This document shows positions 27,507-39,707 of a DNA stretch of 64,000 nt, piece after piece. Made by a program: the position numbers and the translations under genes. Below the pieces are notes generated by a model. The model was not told where the DNA came from, made no database searches, and was given only the letters and a program-made list of their open reading frames with translations. Origin of the DNA: Ricinus communis (Eukaryota > Streptophyta > Magnoliopsida > Malpighiales > Euphorbiaceae). The stretch is from the NCBI RefSeq assembly GCF_019578655.1, contig NC_063264.1:10829213-10893212 (forward strand), given 5' to 3'. Numbering within the stretch: the stretch's first letter is position 1; every line of letters starts with the position of its first letter.

Positions 27507-29005
27507 TGTATAAAGATATACCGCTCTTATGGGGTTATTTTTTTAATATTGACAAATATACCCCTCTTACGGGGTTGTTTTCTCTTATTGACAAATATAC
27601 CTCTGTTTTAGGGCTATTTCCTCATGTTGAAAGATATACCCCTCTTACGGGGTTATTTTCTAATATTAACAAAGATACCCATCTTATGGGATTGTTTTCT
27701 CATGTTGAAAGATATACCCCTCTTACAGGATTGTTTTCTAATATTGACAAATATACCCCGCTAACGAGGTTGTTTTCTCATATTCACAAATGTACCACTT
27801 TTTTGGCGTTGTTTTATCATTTTGAAAGATATACCCCTCTTACCGGGTTGTTTTCTAATATTGACAAATGTACCCCTCTTACGGGGTTATTTTCTCATGT
27901 TGACAAATATACCAAATTTTTGGGGTTGTTTTCTCTTGTTGAAAGATATACCCCTCTTATGGGGTTGTTGTCTAATATTGACAAATATACACCTCTTACG
28001 GGGTTGTTTTGTAATATTGACAAATATACCACTTTTTTGGGGTTGTTTTCTCATGTTGAAATATATACCACACTTACGGGGTTGTTTTCTAATATTGATA
28101 ATTATACCCCCTCTTACGGGGTTGTTTGCTCATGTTGACAAATATACCACCTTTTTGGGGTTGTTTTCTCATGTTGAAAGATATACCCCTCTTATGGGGT
28201 TGTTTTTCTAATATTGACAAATACACCATTCTTACGGGGTTGTTTTCTCATATTCACAAATATACCACTTTTTGAGGTTGTTTTCTCATATTGAAAGATA
28301 TACCCCTCTTACAGGGTTGTTTTCTAGTTTTGACAAATATACCCCTTTTACGGGGTTGTTTTCTAATATTTATAAATATACCCCTCTTATGGGGTTGTTT
28401 TCTAATATTGACAAATATACCCCTCTTAAGGGGTTCTTTTCTCATATTGACAAATATACCACTTTTTTGGAGTTGTTTTTAATATTGAAAGATATATCCC
28501 TCTTACGGGCTTATTTTCTAATATTGACAAATATACCCCTCTAACGGGGTTATTTTCTCATATTGACAAATATACTTCTCTTACAGGGTTGTTTTCTCAT
28601 ATTGACAAATATATCACTTTTTTAGGGTTGTCTTCTCATTTTGAAAGATATACCCCTCTTACGGGGTTGTGTTCTAATATTGACAAATATACCCTTCTTA
28701 CGGGGTTGTTTTCTAATATTGACAAATATACCCCTCTTCGGGATTGTTTTCTCGTATTAAAAAATATAGCACTTTTTTGGGGTTGTTCTCTCATGTTGAA
28801 AGATATACCCCTCTTACGGGGTTGTTTTCTAATATTGATAAATATACCCTTCTTACGGGGTTGTTTTCTAATATTGACAAATATACCCCTCTTACGGGGT
28901 TGTTTTCTCATATTGACAAATATACCACTTTTTTGGGGTTTTTTCCTCATGTTGAAAGATATATCCCTCTTACGGGGTTGTTTTCTAATATTTATAAATA
29001 TACCC
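27507..29005 (+). repeat. Left higher-order repeat, partial last copy before the gap
   Basis: Starts with the CATGTATAAAG version of the marker. Its unit order matches 24,259-25,300 and 26,700-27,450 (the run at 26,711 recurs at 28,272, offset 1,561 bp, about 40 units). The sequence stays clean up to the first N, so there is no sign of decay at this contig end. Confidence 0.82.
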
Positions 29006-29505
29006 NNNNNNNNNNNNNNNNNNNNNNNNNNNNNNNNNNNNNNNNNNNNNNNNNNNNNNNNNNNNNNNNNNNNNNNNNNNNNNNNNNNNNNNNNNNNNNN
29101 NNNNNNNNNNNNNNNNNNNNNNNNNNNNNNNNNNNNNNNNNNNNNNNNNNNNNNNNNNNNNNNNNNNNNNNNNNNNNNNNNNNNNNNNNNNNNNNNNNNN
29201 NNNNNNNNNNNNNNNNNNNNNNNNNNNNNNNNNNNNNNNNNNNNNNNNNNNNNNNNNNNNNNNNNNNNNNNNNNNNNNNNNNNNNNNNNNNNNNNNNNNN
29301 NNNNNNNNNNNNNNNNNNNNNNNNNNNNNNNNNNNNNNNNNNNNNNNNNNNNNNNNNNNNNNNNNNNNNNNNNNNNNNNNNNNNNNNNNNNNNNNNNNNN
29401 NNNNNNNNNNNNNNNNNNNNNNNNNNNNNNNNNNNNNNNNNNNNNNNNNNNNNNNNNNNNNNNNNNNNNNNNNNNNNNNNNNNNNNNNNNNNNNNNNNNN
29501 NNNNN
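29006..29505. other. Assembly gap (500 N)
   Basis: Exactly 500 N. A round length like this is normally a scaffolding placeholder rather than a measured distance. The array orientation reverses across it, so neither the true distance nor the relative orientation of the two sides can be trusted from this window. Confidence 0.99.
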
Positions 29506-29885
29506 AAAAAGGGTGTATATTTGTCAACATGAGAAAACAACCCCCGTAGCGGGTATATTTGTGTCATTAGAAAATAATCCTGTAAGAGGGCTATATGTTT
29601 CAATATAAGGAAACAACCCCAAAAAAGTGGTATATTGCCAATACGAGAAAAACTGTAAGAGGGGTATATTTGTCATTATTAGAAATCAACCCCGTAAGAG
29701 GTGTATATCTTTCAACATGGAAAAACAACCCCAAAAAATTGGTATATTTGTCAACATAAGAAAACAACCCCGTAAGAGGGGGTATATTTGTCAATATTAG
29801 AAAACAACCCCGTAAGAGGGGTAAATCTTTTAACATGAGGAAACAACCCCAAAAAGTAGTATATTTGTCAATATGACAAAACAAC
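29506..29885 (-). repeat. Array stretch directly after the gap
   Basis: About ten reverse-orientation units with several small deletions (for example ATATTGCCAATACG at about 29,630). It has the same unit types as the blocks further right. No unique sequence. Confidence 0.8.
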
Positions 29886-31109
29886 CCCTTAAGAGGGGTA
29901 TATTTGTCAATATCATAAAACATCCCCGTAAAAGGGGTATATTTGTAAATATTAGAAAATAATCTCAAGAGGGCTATATAGTTTCTCAACATGAGGAAAC
30001 AACCCAAAAGTGATATTGTCATTAAGAAAAAACCGTAAGAGGGGTATATTTGTCATTATTAGAAATCAACCTTAAAAGGGTTTGTATTTCAACATGAGAA
30101 AACAACTCCAAAAAAGTGGTATATTTGTCAACATGAGAAAACAACCCCGTAAGAGGGGTATATTTGTTAATATTAGAAAAGAACCCCGTGACGAGGGGTA
30201 TATTTACTGAGAAAACAACCCCTAGTGGGTTTATAACTTCAACATGAGGAAACAACCGCAAAAAGTGGTATATTTGTCAACATGAAAAAATAACCCCGTA
30301 AGAGGGTACATGACAAGATAAACAAACTGTAGTATATCTTTCAAATGAGAAAACAACCCAGAAGAGGAGTATATCTTGAACATGAGGAAACAACCCACAA
30401 AAGTGGTATATTTGTCAATATGAGAAAACAACTCAGAGGAGGGTATATTTATTAATATAGAAAATAAACCCTACAAGAGGGGTATATTTGTCAATATAGG
30501 TATATCTTTCAACAAGAGGAAACAACCCCAAAAAAGTGGTAGATTCGTCAACATGAGAAAATAACCCCGTAAGAGGGGTATATTTATCAATATTAGAAAA
30601 CAACCCCGTAAGAGGGGTATATCTTTCAAAATGTGAAAACAATCGCAAGAAAGTGGCATATTTGTCAATATGAGAAAAGAACCCCTAAGAGGGGTATATT
30701 TGTCAATATGAGAAAAAAACCCCTAAGAGGGGTATATTTTTTAATATGAGAAACCAACCCAGTAACAGGGGCATATTTGTCAATATTAGAAAACAACCCC
30801 GTAAGAGGGGAATATATTTCAACATGAGAAAACAACTCCAAAAGAGTGGTATATTTGTCAACATGAGAAAACAACCCCGTAAGAGGGGTTATATTCGTCA
30901 ATATTAGAAAACAACCCCGTAACAGGGGTAAATCTTTCAACATGAGGAAACAACCCCAAAAAATTGGTATATTTGTCAACATGAGAAAACAACCCCAAAA
31001 AAGTGATATTTCTCAATATGAGAAAAAAACCCCTAAGAGGGGTATATTTGTCAATATGAGAAACCAACCCAGTAACAGGAGCATATTTGTCACTATTAGA
31101 AAACAACCC
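29886..31109 (-). repeat. 1.22-1.26-kb tandem pair, copy 1 (eroded)
   Basis: The unit order matches 31,110-32,369. In the right part the offset is 1,259 bp: 30,665-30,982 and 31,924-32,241 give the same 105-residue shadow translation. In the left part (29,950-30,480) this copy has lost many short pieces relative to copy 2, so the offset there is smaller (about 1,215-1,235). The junction lies in the shared CCCCTTAAGAGGGG unit near 31,109. Confidence 0.85.
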
Positions 31110-32369
31110 CTTAAGAGGGGTATATTTGTCAATATCATAAAACATCCCCGTAAAAGGGGTATATTTGTAAATATTAGAAAATAATCTCGTAAGAGGGCTA
31201 TATGTTTCAATATAAGGAAACAACCCCAAAAAAGTGATATAGTTGTCAATATGAGAAAAAAACCGTAAGAGGGGTATATTTGTCATTATTAGAAATCAAC
31301 CCCGTAAAAGGGGTTTGTATTTCAACATGAGAAAACAACTCCAAAAAAGTGGTATATTTGTCAACATGAGAAAACAACCCCGTAAGAGGGGTATATTTGT
31401 TAATATTAGAAAAGAACCCCGTACGAGGGGGTATATTTATCAATATGAGAAAACAACCCCGTAAGGGGTTTATAACTTTCAACATGAGGAAACAACCGCA
31501 AAAAAGTGGTATATTTGTCAACATGAAAAAATAACCCCGTAAGAGGGGTACATTTATCAGTATTAGAAAACAACCCCGTAAGAGGGGTATATCTTTCAAA
31601 ATGAGAAAACAACCCCGTAAGAGGAGTATATCTTAGAACATGAGGAAACAACCCACAAAAAGTGGTATATTTGTCAATATGAGAAAATAACCCCGTAGGA
31701 GGGGTATATTTATCAATATTAGAAAATAACCCCGTAAGAGGGGTATATTTGTCAATATAGGTATATCTTTCAACAAGAGGAAACAACCCCAAAAAAGTGG
31801 TAGATTCGTCAACATGAGAAAATAACCCCGTAAGAGGGGTATATTTGTCAATATTAGAAAACAACCTCAGAAGAGGTATATCTTTCAAAATGTGAAAACA
31901 ATCGCAAGAAAGTGGCATATTTGTCAATATGAGAAAAGAACCCCTAAGAGGGGTATATTTGTCAATATGAGAAAAAAACCCCTAAGAGGGGTATATTTTT
32001 TAATATGAGAAACCAACCCAGTAACAGGGGCATATTTGTCAATATTAGAAAACAACCCCGTAAGAGGGGAATATATTTCAACATGAGAAAACAACTCCAA
32101 AAGAGTGGTATATTTGTCAACATGAGAAAACAACCCCGTAAGAGGGGTTATATTCGTCAATATTAGAAAACAACCGCGTAACAGGGGTAAATCTTTCAAC
32201 ATGAGGAAACAACCCCAAAAAATTGGTATATTTGTCAACATGAGAAAACAACCCCAAAAAAGTGATATTTCTCAATATGAGAAAAAAACCCCTAAGAGGG
32301 GTATATTTGTCAATATGAGAAACCAACCCAGTGACAGGAGCATATTTGTCACTATTAGAAAACAACCCC
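31110..32369 (-). repeat. 1.26-kb tandem pair, copy 2
   Basis: An intact version of the previous copy; it diverges from the copy-1 pattern after about 32,369. It contains the 18-bp truncated unit (near 31,757) and the perfect hairpin CCAC-AAAAA-GTGG at 31,653-31,665. Confidence 0.85.
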
Positions 32370-35300
32370 GTAAGAGGGGTATATATTTCAACATGAGAAA
32401 ACAACTCTAAAAAAGTGGTATATTTGTCAACATGGGAAAACAACCACGTAAGAGGGGTATATTTGTCAATACTAGAAAAAAACCCCGTAAGAAGGGTATA
32501 TCTTTCAACAAGAGAAAACAACCCCGTAAGAGGGAGTATATTTGTCAATATGAGAAAACAACCCCGTAAGGGGTTTATATCTTTCAACATGAGGAAACAA
32601 CCACAAAAAAGTGGTATATTTGTCAATATGAGAAAACAACCCCGAAAGAGGTGTATATTTGTCAATATTACAAAACAACCACGTCAGAGAGGTGTATTTG
32701 TCAATATTAGAAAACAACCCCGTAAGAGGAGTGTATCTTACAACATGAGGAAACAACCCCAAAAAAGTGGTATATTTGTAAATATGAGAAAACAACCTTG
32801 TAAGAGGGGTATATTTGTCAATATTAGAAAACAACCCCGTAAGCGGTGTATATCTTTCAACATGGGAAAACAACCCCAAAAAATTGGTATATTTGTCAAC
32901 ATGAGAAAACAACCCCGTAAGAGGGGGTATATTTATCAATATTAGAAAATAACCCCGTAAGAGGGGTAAATCTTTTAACATGAGGAAACAACCCCAAAAA
33001 GTAGTATATTTCTCAATATGACAAAACAACCCCATAAAAGGGGTATATTTGTCAATATAAAACAACCTGAAGTGGGTATTTGAAATAGAAAATAATCTCG
33101 TAAGAGGGCTATATGTTTCAATATAAGGAAACAACCACAAAAAAGTGGTATAGTTGTCAATATGAGAAAAAAACCCGTAAGAGGGGTATATTTGTCATTA
33201 TTAGAAATCAACCCCGTAAAAGGGGTTTGTATTTCAACATGAGAAAACAACTCCAAAAAAGTGGTATATTTGTCAACATGAGAAAACAACCCCGTAAGAG
33301 GGGTATATTTGTAAATATTAGAAAAGAACCCCGTACGAGGGGGTATATTTGTCAATATGAGAAAATAACCCCGTAAGGGGTTTATATCTTTCAACATGAG
33401 AAAACAACCCCAAAAAATTGGTATATTTGTCAACATGAGAAAATAACTTGAAGAGGGTACATTTGTCAAGAGAAAACAAAACTAAGTAAAAGGTATATCT
33501 TTCAAAATGAGAAAACAAACCCGTAAGAGGAGTATATCTTAGAACATGAGGAAACAACCCACAAAAAGTGGTATATTTGTCAATATGAGAAAACAACCCC
33601 GTAGGAGGGGTATATTTATCAATATTAGAAAATAACCCCGTAAGAGGGGTATATTTGTCAATATAGGTATATCTTTCAACAAGAGGAAACAACCCCAAAA
33701 AAGTGGTAGATTCGTCAACATGAGAAAATAACCCCGTAAGAGGGGTATATTTATCAATATTAGAAAACAACCCCGTAAGAGGGGTATATCTTTCAAAATG
33801 TGAAAACAATCGCAAGAAAGTGGCATATTTGTCAATATGAGAAAAAAACTCCATAAGATGGGTATATTTGTCAATATTAGAGAACAACCCTGTAAGAGGG
33901 GTATATTTGTCAATATGAGAAAAAAACCCCTAAGAGGGGTATATTTGTCAATATGAGAAAAAAACCCCTAAGAGGGGTATATTTGTTAATATGAGAAACC
34001 AACCGAGTAACAGGGGCATATTTGTCAATATTAGAAAACAACCCCGTAAGAGGGGAATATATTTCAACATGAGAAAATAACTCTAAAAGAGTGGTATATT
34101 TGTCAACATGAGAAAACAACCCCGTAAGAGAGGTTCTATATTAGAAAATAACCCCGTAACAGGGGTAAATCTTTCAACATGAGGAAACAACCCCAAATAA
34201 TTGGTATATTTGTCAACATGAGAAAACAACCCCAAAAAAGTGATATATTTTTTAATACGAGAAAACAACACCGTAAGAGGGGTATATTTGTCAATATTAG
34301 AAAACAACCCCGTAAGAGGGGGGTTATATCTTTCAACATGAGAAAACAACCCCAAAAAAGTAGTATATTTGTCAACATGAGAAAACTACCCCGTAAGGGG
34401 GGGTATTTTTGTCAATATTAGAAAACAACCCCGTAAGTGGGGTATATTTGCCAATATGATAAAACAACCCCGGAAAAAGGGGTATATTTGTAAATATTAG
34501 AAAACAATCCCGTAAGAAGGATATATCTTTCAACATAAGGAAACAACCCAAAAAAGTGGTATATTTCTCAATATGAGAAAAAAAACCCCTAAGCGGGGTA
34601 TATATGTCAATATGAGAAACCAACCCAGTGACAGGAGCATATTTGTCACTATTAGAAAACAACCCCGTAAGAGGGGTATATATTTCAACATGAGAAAACA
34701 ACTCCAAAAAAGTGGTATATTTGTCAACATCGGAAAACCACCCCGTAAGAGGGGTATATTTGTCAATACTAGAAAAAAACCCCGTAAGAGGGGTATATCT
34801 TTCAACAAGAGAAAATAACCCCGTAAGAGAGGGTATATTTGTCAATATGAGAAAACAACCCCGTAAGGGGTTTATATATTTCAACATGAGGAAACAACCA
34901 CAAAAAATGTGGTATATTTGTCAATATGAGAAAACAACCCCGTAAGAGGCGTATATTTGTCCATATTACAAAACAACCACGTCAGAGAGGTGTATTTGTC
35001 AATATTAGAAAACAACCCCGTAAGAGGAGTGTATCTTACAACATGAGGAAACAACCCCAAAAAAGTGGTATATTTGTCAATATGAGAAAACAACCCCATA
35101 AGAGGGGTATATTTGTCAATATTAGAAAACAACCCCATAAGAGGTGTATATCTTTCAACATGGGAAAACAACCCCAAAAAATTGGTATATTTGTCAACAT
35201 GAGAAAACAACCCCGTAAGAGGGGTATATTTGTCAATATTAGAAAACAACCCCGTAAGGGTGGTAAATCTTTTAAAATGAGGAAACAACCCCAAAAAAGT

Positions 35301-37419
35301 GGTATATTTGTCAATATGACAAAACAACCCCATAAGAGGGATATATTTGTCAATATCATAAAACAACCCCGTAAAAGGGGTATATTTGTAAATATTAGAA
35401 AATAATCTGGTAAGAGGGCGATATCTTTCAATATAAGGAAATAACCCCAAAAAAGTGGTATAGTTGTCAATATGAGAAAAAATCCCCGTAAGAGGGGTAT
35501 ATTTGTCATTATTAGAAATCAACCCCGTAGAAGGGGTATGTATTTCAACATGAGAAAACAACTCCAAAAAAGTGGTATATTTGTCAACATGAGAAAACAA
35601 CCCCGTAAGAGGGGTATATTTGTTAATATTAGAAAAGAACCCCGTACGAGGGGGTATATTTGTCAATATGATAAAACAACCCCCTAAGGGGTGTATATCT
35701 TTCAACATGAGGAAACAACCCCAAAAAAGTGGTATATTTGTCAACATGAGAAAATAACCCCGTAAGAGGGGTACATTTGTCAGTATTAGAAAACAACCCC
35801 GTAAGAGGGGTATATCTTTCAAAATGAGAAAACAACCCCGTAAGAGGAGTATATCTTAGAACATGAGGAAACAACCCACAAAAAGTGGTATATTTGTCAA
35901 TATGAGAAAACAACCCCGTAGGAGGGGTATATTTATCAATATTAGAAAATAACCCCGTAAGAGGGCTATATTTGTCAATATAGGTATATCTTTCAACAAG
36001 AGGAAACAACCCTAAAAAAGTGGTAGATTCGTCAACATGAGAAAATAACCCCGTAAGAGGGGTATATTTATCAGTATTAGAAAACAACCCCGTAAGAGGG
36101 GTATATCTTTCAAAATGTGAAAACAATCGTAAGAAAGTGGCATATTTGTCAATATGAGAAAAAAACTCCATAAGATGGGTATATTTGTCAATATTAGAGA
36201 ACAACCCTGTAAGACGGGTATATTTGTCAATATGAGAAAAAAACCCTAAGAGGGGTATATTTGTTAATATGAGAAACCAACCCAGTAACAGGGGCATATT
36301 TGTCAATATTAGAAAATAACCCCGTAAGAGGGGAATATATTTCAACATGAGAAAACAACTCCAAAAGAGTGGTATATTTGTCAAAATGAGAAAACGACCC
36401 CGTAAGAGGGGTTATATTCGTCAATATTAGAAAACAACCCCGTAACAGGGGTAAATCTTTCAACATGAGGTAACAACCCCAAAAAATTGGTATATTTGTC
36501 AACATGAGAAAACAACCCCAAAAAAGTGATATATTTTTTAATACGAGAAAACAACCCCGTAAGAGGGGTATATTTGTCAATATTAGAAAACAACCCCGTA
36601 AGAGGGGTATATCTTTCAACATGAGAAAACAACCCCAAAAAAGTAGTATATTTGTCAACATGAGAAAACTACCCCGTAAGGGGAGGTATATTTGTCAATA
36701 TTAGAAAACAACCCCGTAAGTAGGGTATATTTGCCAATATGATAGAACAACCCCGGAAAAAGGGGTATATTTGTAAATATTAGAAAACAATCCCGTAAGA
36801 AGGATATATCTTTCAACATAAGGAAACAACCCCAAAAAAGTGGAATATTTCTCAATATGAGAAAAAAACCCCTAAGAGGGGTATATTTGTCAATATGAGA
36901 AACCAACCCAGTGACAGGAGCATATTTGTCACTATTAGAAAACAACCCCGTAAGAGGGGTATATATTTCAACATGAGAAAACAACTCCAAAAAAGTGGTA
37001 TATTTGTCAACATGGGAAAACAACCCCGTAAGAGGGGAATATTTGTCAATACTAGAAAAAAACCCCGTAAGAAGGGTATATCTTTCAACAAGAGAAAACA
37101 ACCCCGTAAGAGGGGGTATATTTGTCAATATGAGAAAACAACCCCGTAAGGGGTTTATATCTTTCAACATGAGGAAACAACCACAAAAAAGTGGTATATT
37201 TGTCAATATGAGAAAACAACCCCGTAAGAGGGGTATATTTGTCAATATTACAAAACAACCACGTCAGAGAGGTGTATTTGTCAATATTAGAAAACAACCC
37301 CGTAAGAGGAATAGATCTTACAATATGAGGAAACAACCCCAAAAAAGTGGTATATTTGTCAATATGAGAAAACAACCCCGTAAGAGGGGTATATTTGTCA
37401 ATATTAGAAAACAACCCCG
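32370..37419 (-). repeat. Second-type blocks, right arm, divergent copies
   Basis: Higher-order copies of about 2.3 kb by the AAACTACC marker (34,383 and 36,665, spacing 2,282 bp) and the GTACGAGG marker (33,333 and 35,644, spacing 2,311 bp). They are less alike than the copies that follow. Eroded patches occur at 33,055-33,090 and 33,440-33,490. Confidence 0.8.
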
Positions 37420-39707
37420 TAAGAGGTGTATATCTTTCAACATGGGAAAACAACCCCAAAAAATTGGTATATTTGTCAACATGAGAAAACAACCCGTAAG
37501 AGGGGTATATTTGTCATTATTAGAAATCAACCTCAAAAGGGGTTTGTATTTCAACATGAGAAAACAACTCAAAAAGTGGTATATTTGTCAACATGAGAAA
37601 ACAACCCCGTAAGAGGGGTATATTTGTTAATATTAGAAAAGAACCCGACGAGGGGGAATATTTGTCAATATGAGAAAACAACCCCTAAGGGGTATATATC
37701 TTCAACATGAGGAAACAACCCCAAAAAGTGGTATATTTGTCAATACGAGAAAATAACCTCGTAAGAGGGTATATTTGTCAAGATAGAAAACAACCCGTAA
37801 AAGGGTATATCTTCAAAATGAGAAAACAACCCCGTAAGAGGAGTATATCTTAAAACATGAGGAAACAACCCACAAAAGTGGTATATTTGTCAATATGAGA
37901 AAACAACCCCGTAAGAGGTGTATATTTGTCAATATTAGAAAACAACCCCGTAAGAGGTGTATATCTTCAACATGGGAAAACAACCCCAAAAATTGGTATA
38001 TTTGTCAACATGAGAAAACAACCCCGTAAGAGGGGTTATATTTGTCAAGATAAAACAAACTCGCTAGGGTGGTAAATGTTTCAAATGAGGAACAACCCAA
38101 AAAGTGGTATATTTCAATATGACAAAACAACCCCATAAGAGGTATATTTGTCAATATCATAAAACAACCCCGTAAAGGGGTATATTTGTAAATATTAGAA
38201 AATAATCTCAAGAGGACGATATCTTTCAATATAAGGAAATAACCCCAAAAAAGTGGTATAGTTGTCAATATGAGAAAAAATCCCCGTAAGAGGGTTATAT
38301 TTGTCATTATTAGAAATCAACCCCATAGAAGGGGTATGTATTTCAACATGAGAAAACAACTCCAAAAAAGTGGTATATTTGTCAACATGAGAAAACAACC
38401 CCGTAAGAGGGGTATATTTGTTAATATTAGAAAAGAACCCCGTACGAGGGGGTATATTTGTCAATATGATAAAACAACCGCCTAAGGGGTGTATATCTTT
38501 CAACATGAGGAAAGAACCCCAAAAAAGTGGTATATTTGTCAACATGAGAAAATAACCACGTAAGAGGGGTACATTTGTCAAGATTAGAAAACAACGTAAG
38601 AGGGGTATCTTTCAAAATGAAAACAACCCCTGTAAGAGGGGTATATTTATCAATATTAGAAAACAACCCCGTAAGAGGGGTATATTTGTCAATATAGGTA
38701 TATCTCTCAACAAGAGGAAACAACCCCAAAAAGTGGTATATTTGTCAACATGAGAAAATAACCCCGTAAGAGGGGTACATTTGTCAGTATTAGAAAACAA
38801 CGCCGTAAGAGGGGTATATCTTTCAAAATGAGAAAACAACCCCGTAAGAGAAGTATATCTTAGAACATGAGGAAACAACCCACAAAAGTGGTATATTTGT
38901 CAATATGAGAAAACAACCCCGCCGAGGGTATATTTATCAATATTAGAAAATAACCCCGTAAGAGGGATATTCATCAATATAGGTATATCTTTCAACAAGA
39001 GGAAACAACCCCAAAAAAGTGGTAGATTCATCAACATGAGAAAATAACCCCGTAAGAGGGGTATATTTATCAATATTAGAAAACAACCCCGTAAGAGGGG
39101 TATATCTTCAAAATGTGAAACAATCAAGAAAGTGGCATATTTGTCAATATGAGAAAAACTATAAGATGGATATATTTGTCAATATTAGAGAACAACCTTG
39201 TAAGAGGGGTATATTTGTCAATATGAGAAAAAAACCCCTAAGAGGGGTATATTTGTCAATATTAGAGAACAACCCTCTAAGAGGGGTATATTTGTCAATA
39301 TGAGAAAAAAACCCCTAAGAGGGGTATATTTGTCAATATGAGAAAAAACCCCCAAGAGGGTATATTTGTTAATACGAAACCAACCGAGTAACAGGGTATA
39401 TTTGTCAATATTAGAAAACAACCCCGTAAGAGGGGAATATATTTCAACATGAGAAAACAACTCCAAAAGTGTGGTATATTTGTCAACATGAGAAAACAAC
39501 CCCGTAAGAGGGGTTATATTCGTCAATATTAGAAAACAACCCCGTAACAGCGGTAAATCTTTCAACATGAGGAAACAACCCCAAAAAATTGGTATATTTG
39601 TCAACATGAGAAAACAACCCCAAAAAAGTGATATATTTTTTAATACGAGAAAACAACCCCGTAAGAGGGGTATATTTGTCAATATTAGAATACAACCCCG
39701 TAAGAGG
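37420..39707 (-). repeat. 2.3-kb higher-order repeat, copy 1 (partly eroded)
   Basis: The GTACGAGG marker and its partner occur at 37,646 (with a base lost) and 38,442. The same pair recurs at 39,934/40,750 and 42,262/43,075. The region 37,490-38,230 has many small deletions; the rest is regular. Boundaries are approximate. Confidence 0.8.

Larger units (their letters stand above)
1..29005 (+). repeat. 39-bp satellite array, left arm (forward orientation)
   Basis: A continuous head-to-tail array with a 39-bp period; 311-349 is a typical unit. Each unit has a linker starting TTGTTTTCT and ending in GACAAATAT or GAAAGATAT, then either ACCCCTCTTACGGGGT (H class) or ACCACTTTTTTGGGG (T class). 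Divergence between neighbouring units is moderate, whereas units one higher-order period apart are nearly identical. That is the classic mark of amplification by unequal exchange. No unique DNA interrupts the array. Short indels shift the frame many times, so it is not maintained as coding sequence. I see the periodicity directly; calling it satellite DNA is inference from its length and structure. I do not recognise a named satellite family. Confidence 0.97.

Noticed and set aside
26711..28138. Longest open frame (475 codons) and other long frames such as 62,082-63,350, 59,232-60,482, 53,418-54,665, 44,890-46,008 and 4,820-5,932
   Set aside because: All are pure 13-residue tandem repeats produced by a stop-free 39-bp unit. 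Equivalent frames exist on the other strand, starts are arbitrary ATGs within units, sister copies are frameshifted, and no domain, signal or splice structure is visible.
1..29005. Bacterial promoter look-alikes (TTGACA followed by TATA)
   Set aside because: TTGACAAATATA is part of the unit linker. The spacing is only a few bases, far from the 16-18 needed, and it recurs in hundreds of units.
28589..29608. Open frames running across the N gap
   Set aside because: Their apparent length comes from 500 unknown bases; the array also changes orientation across the gap.
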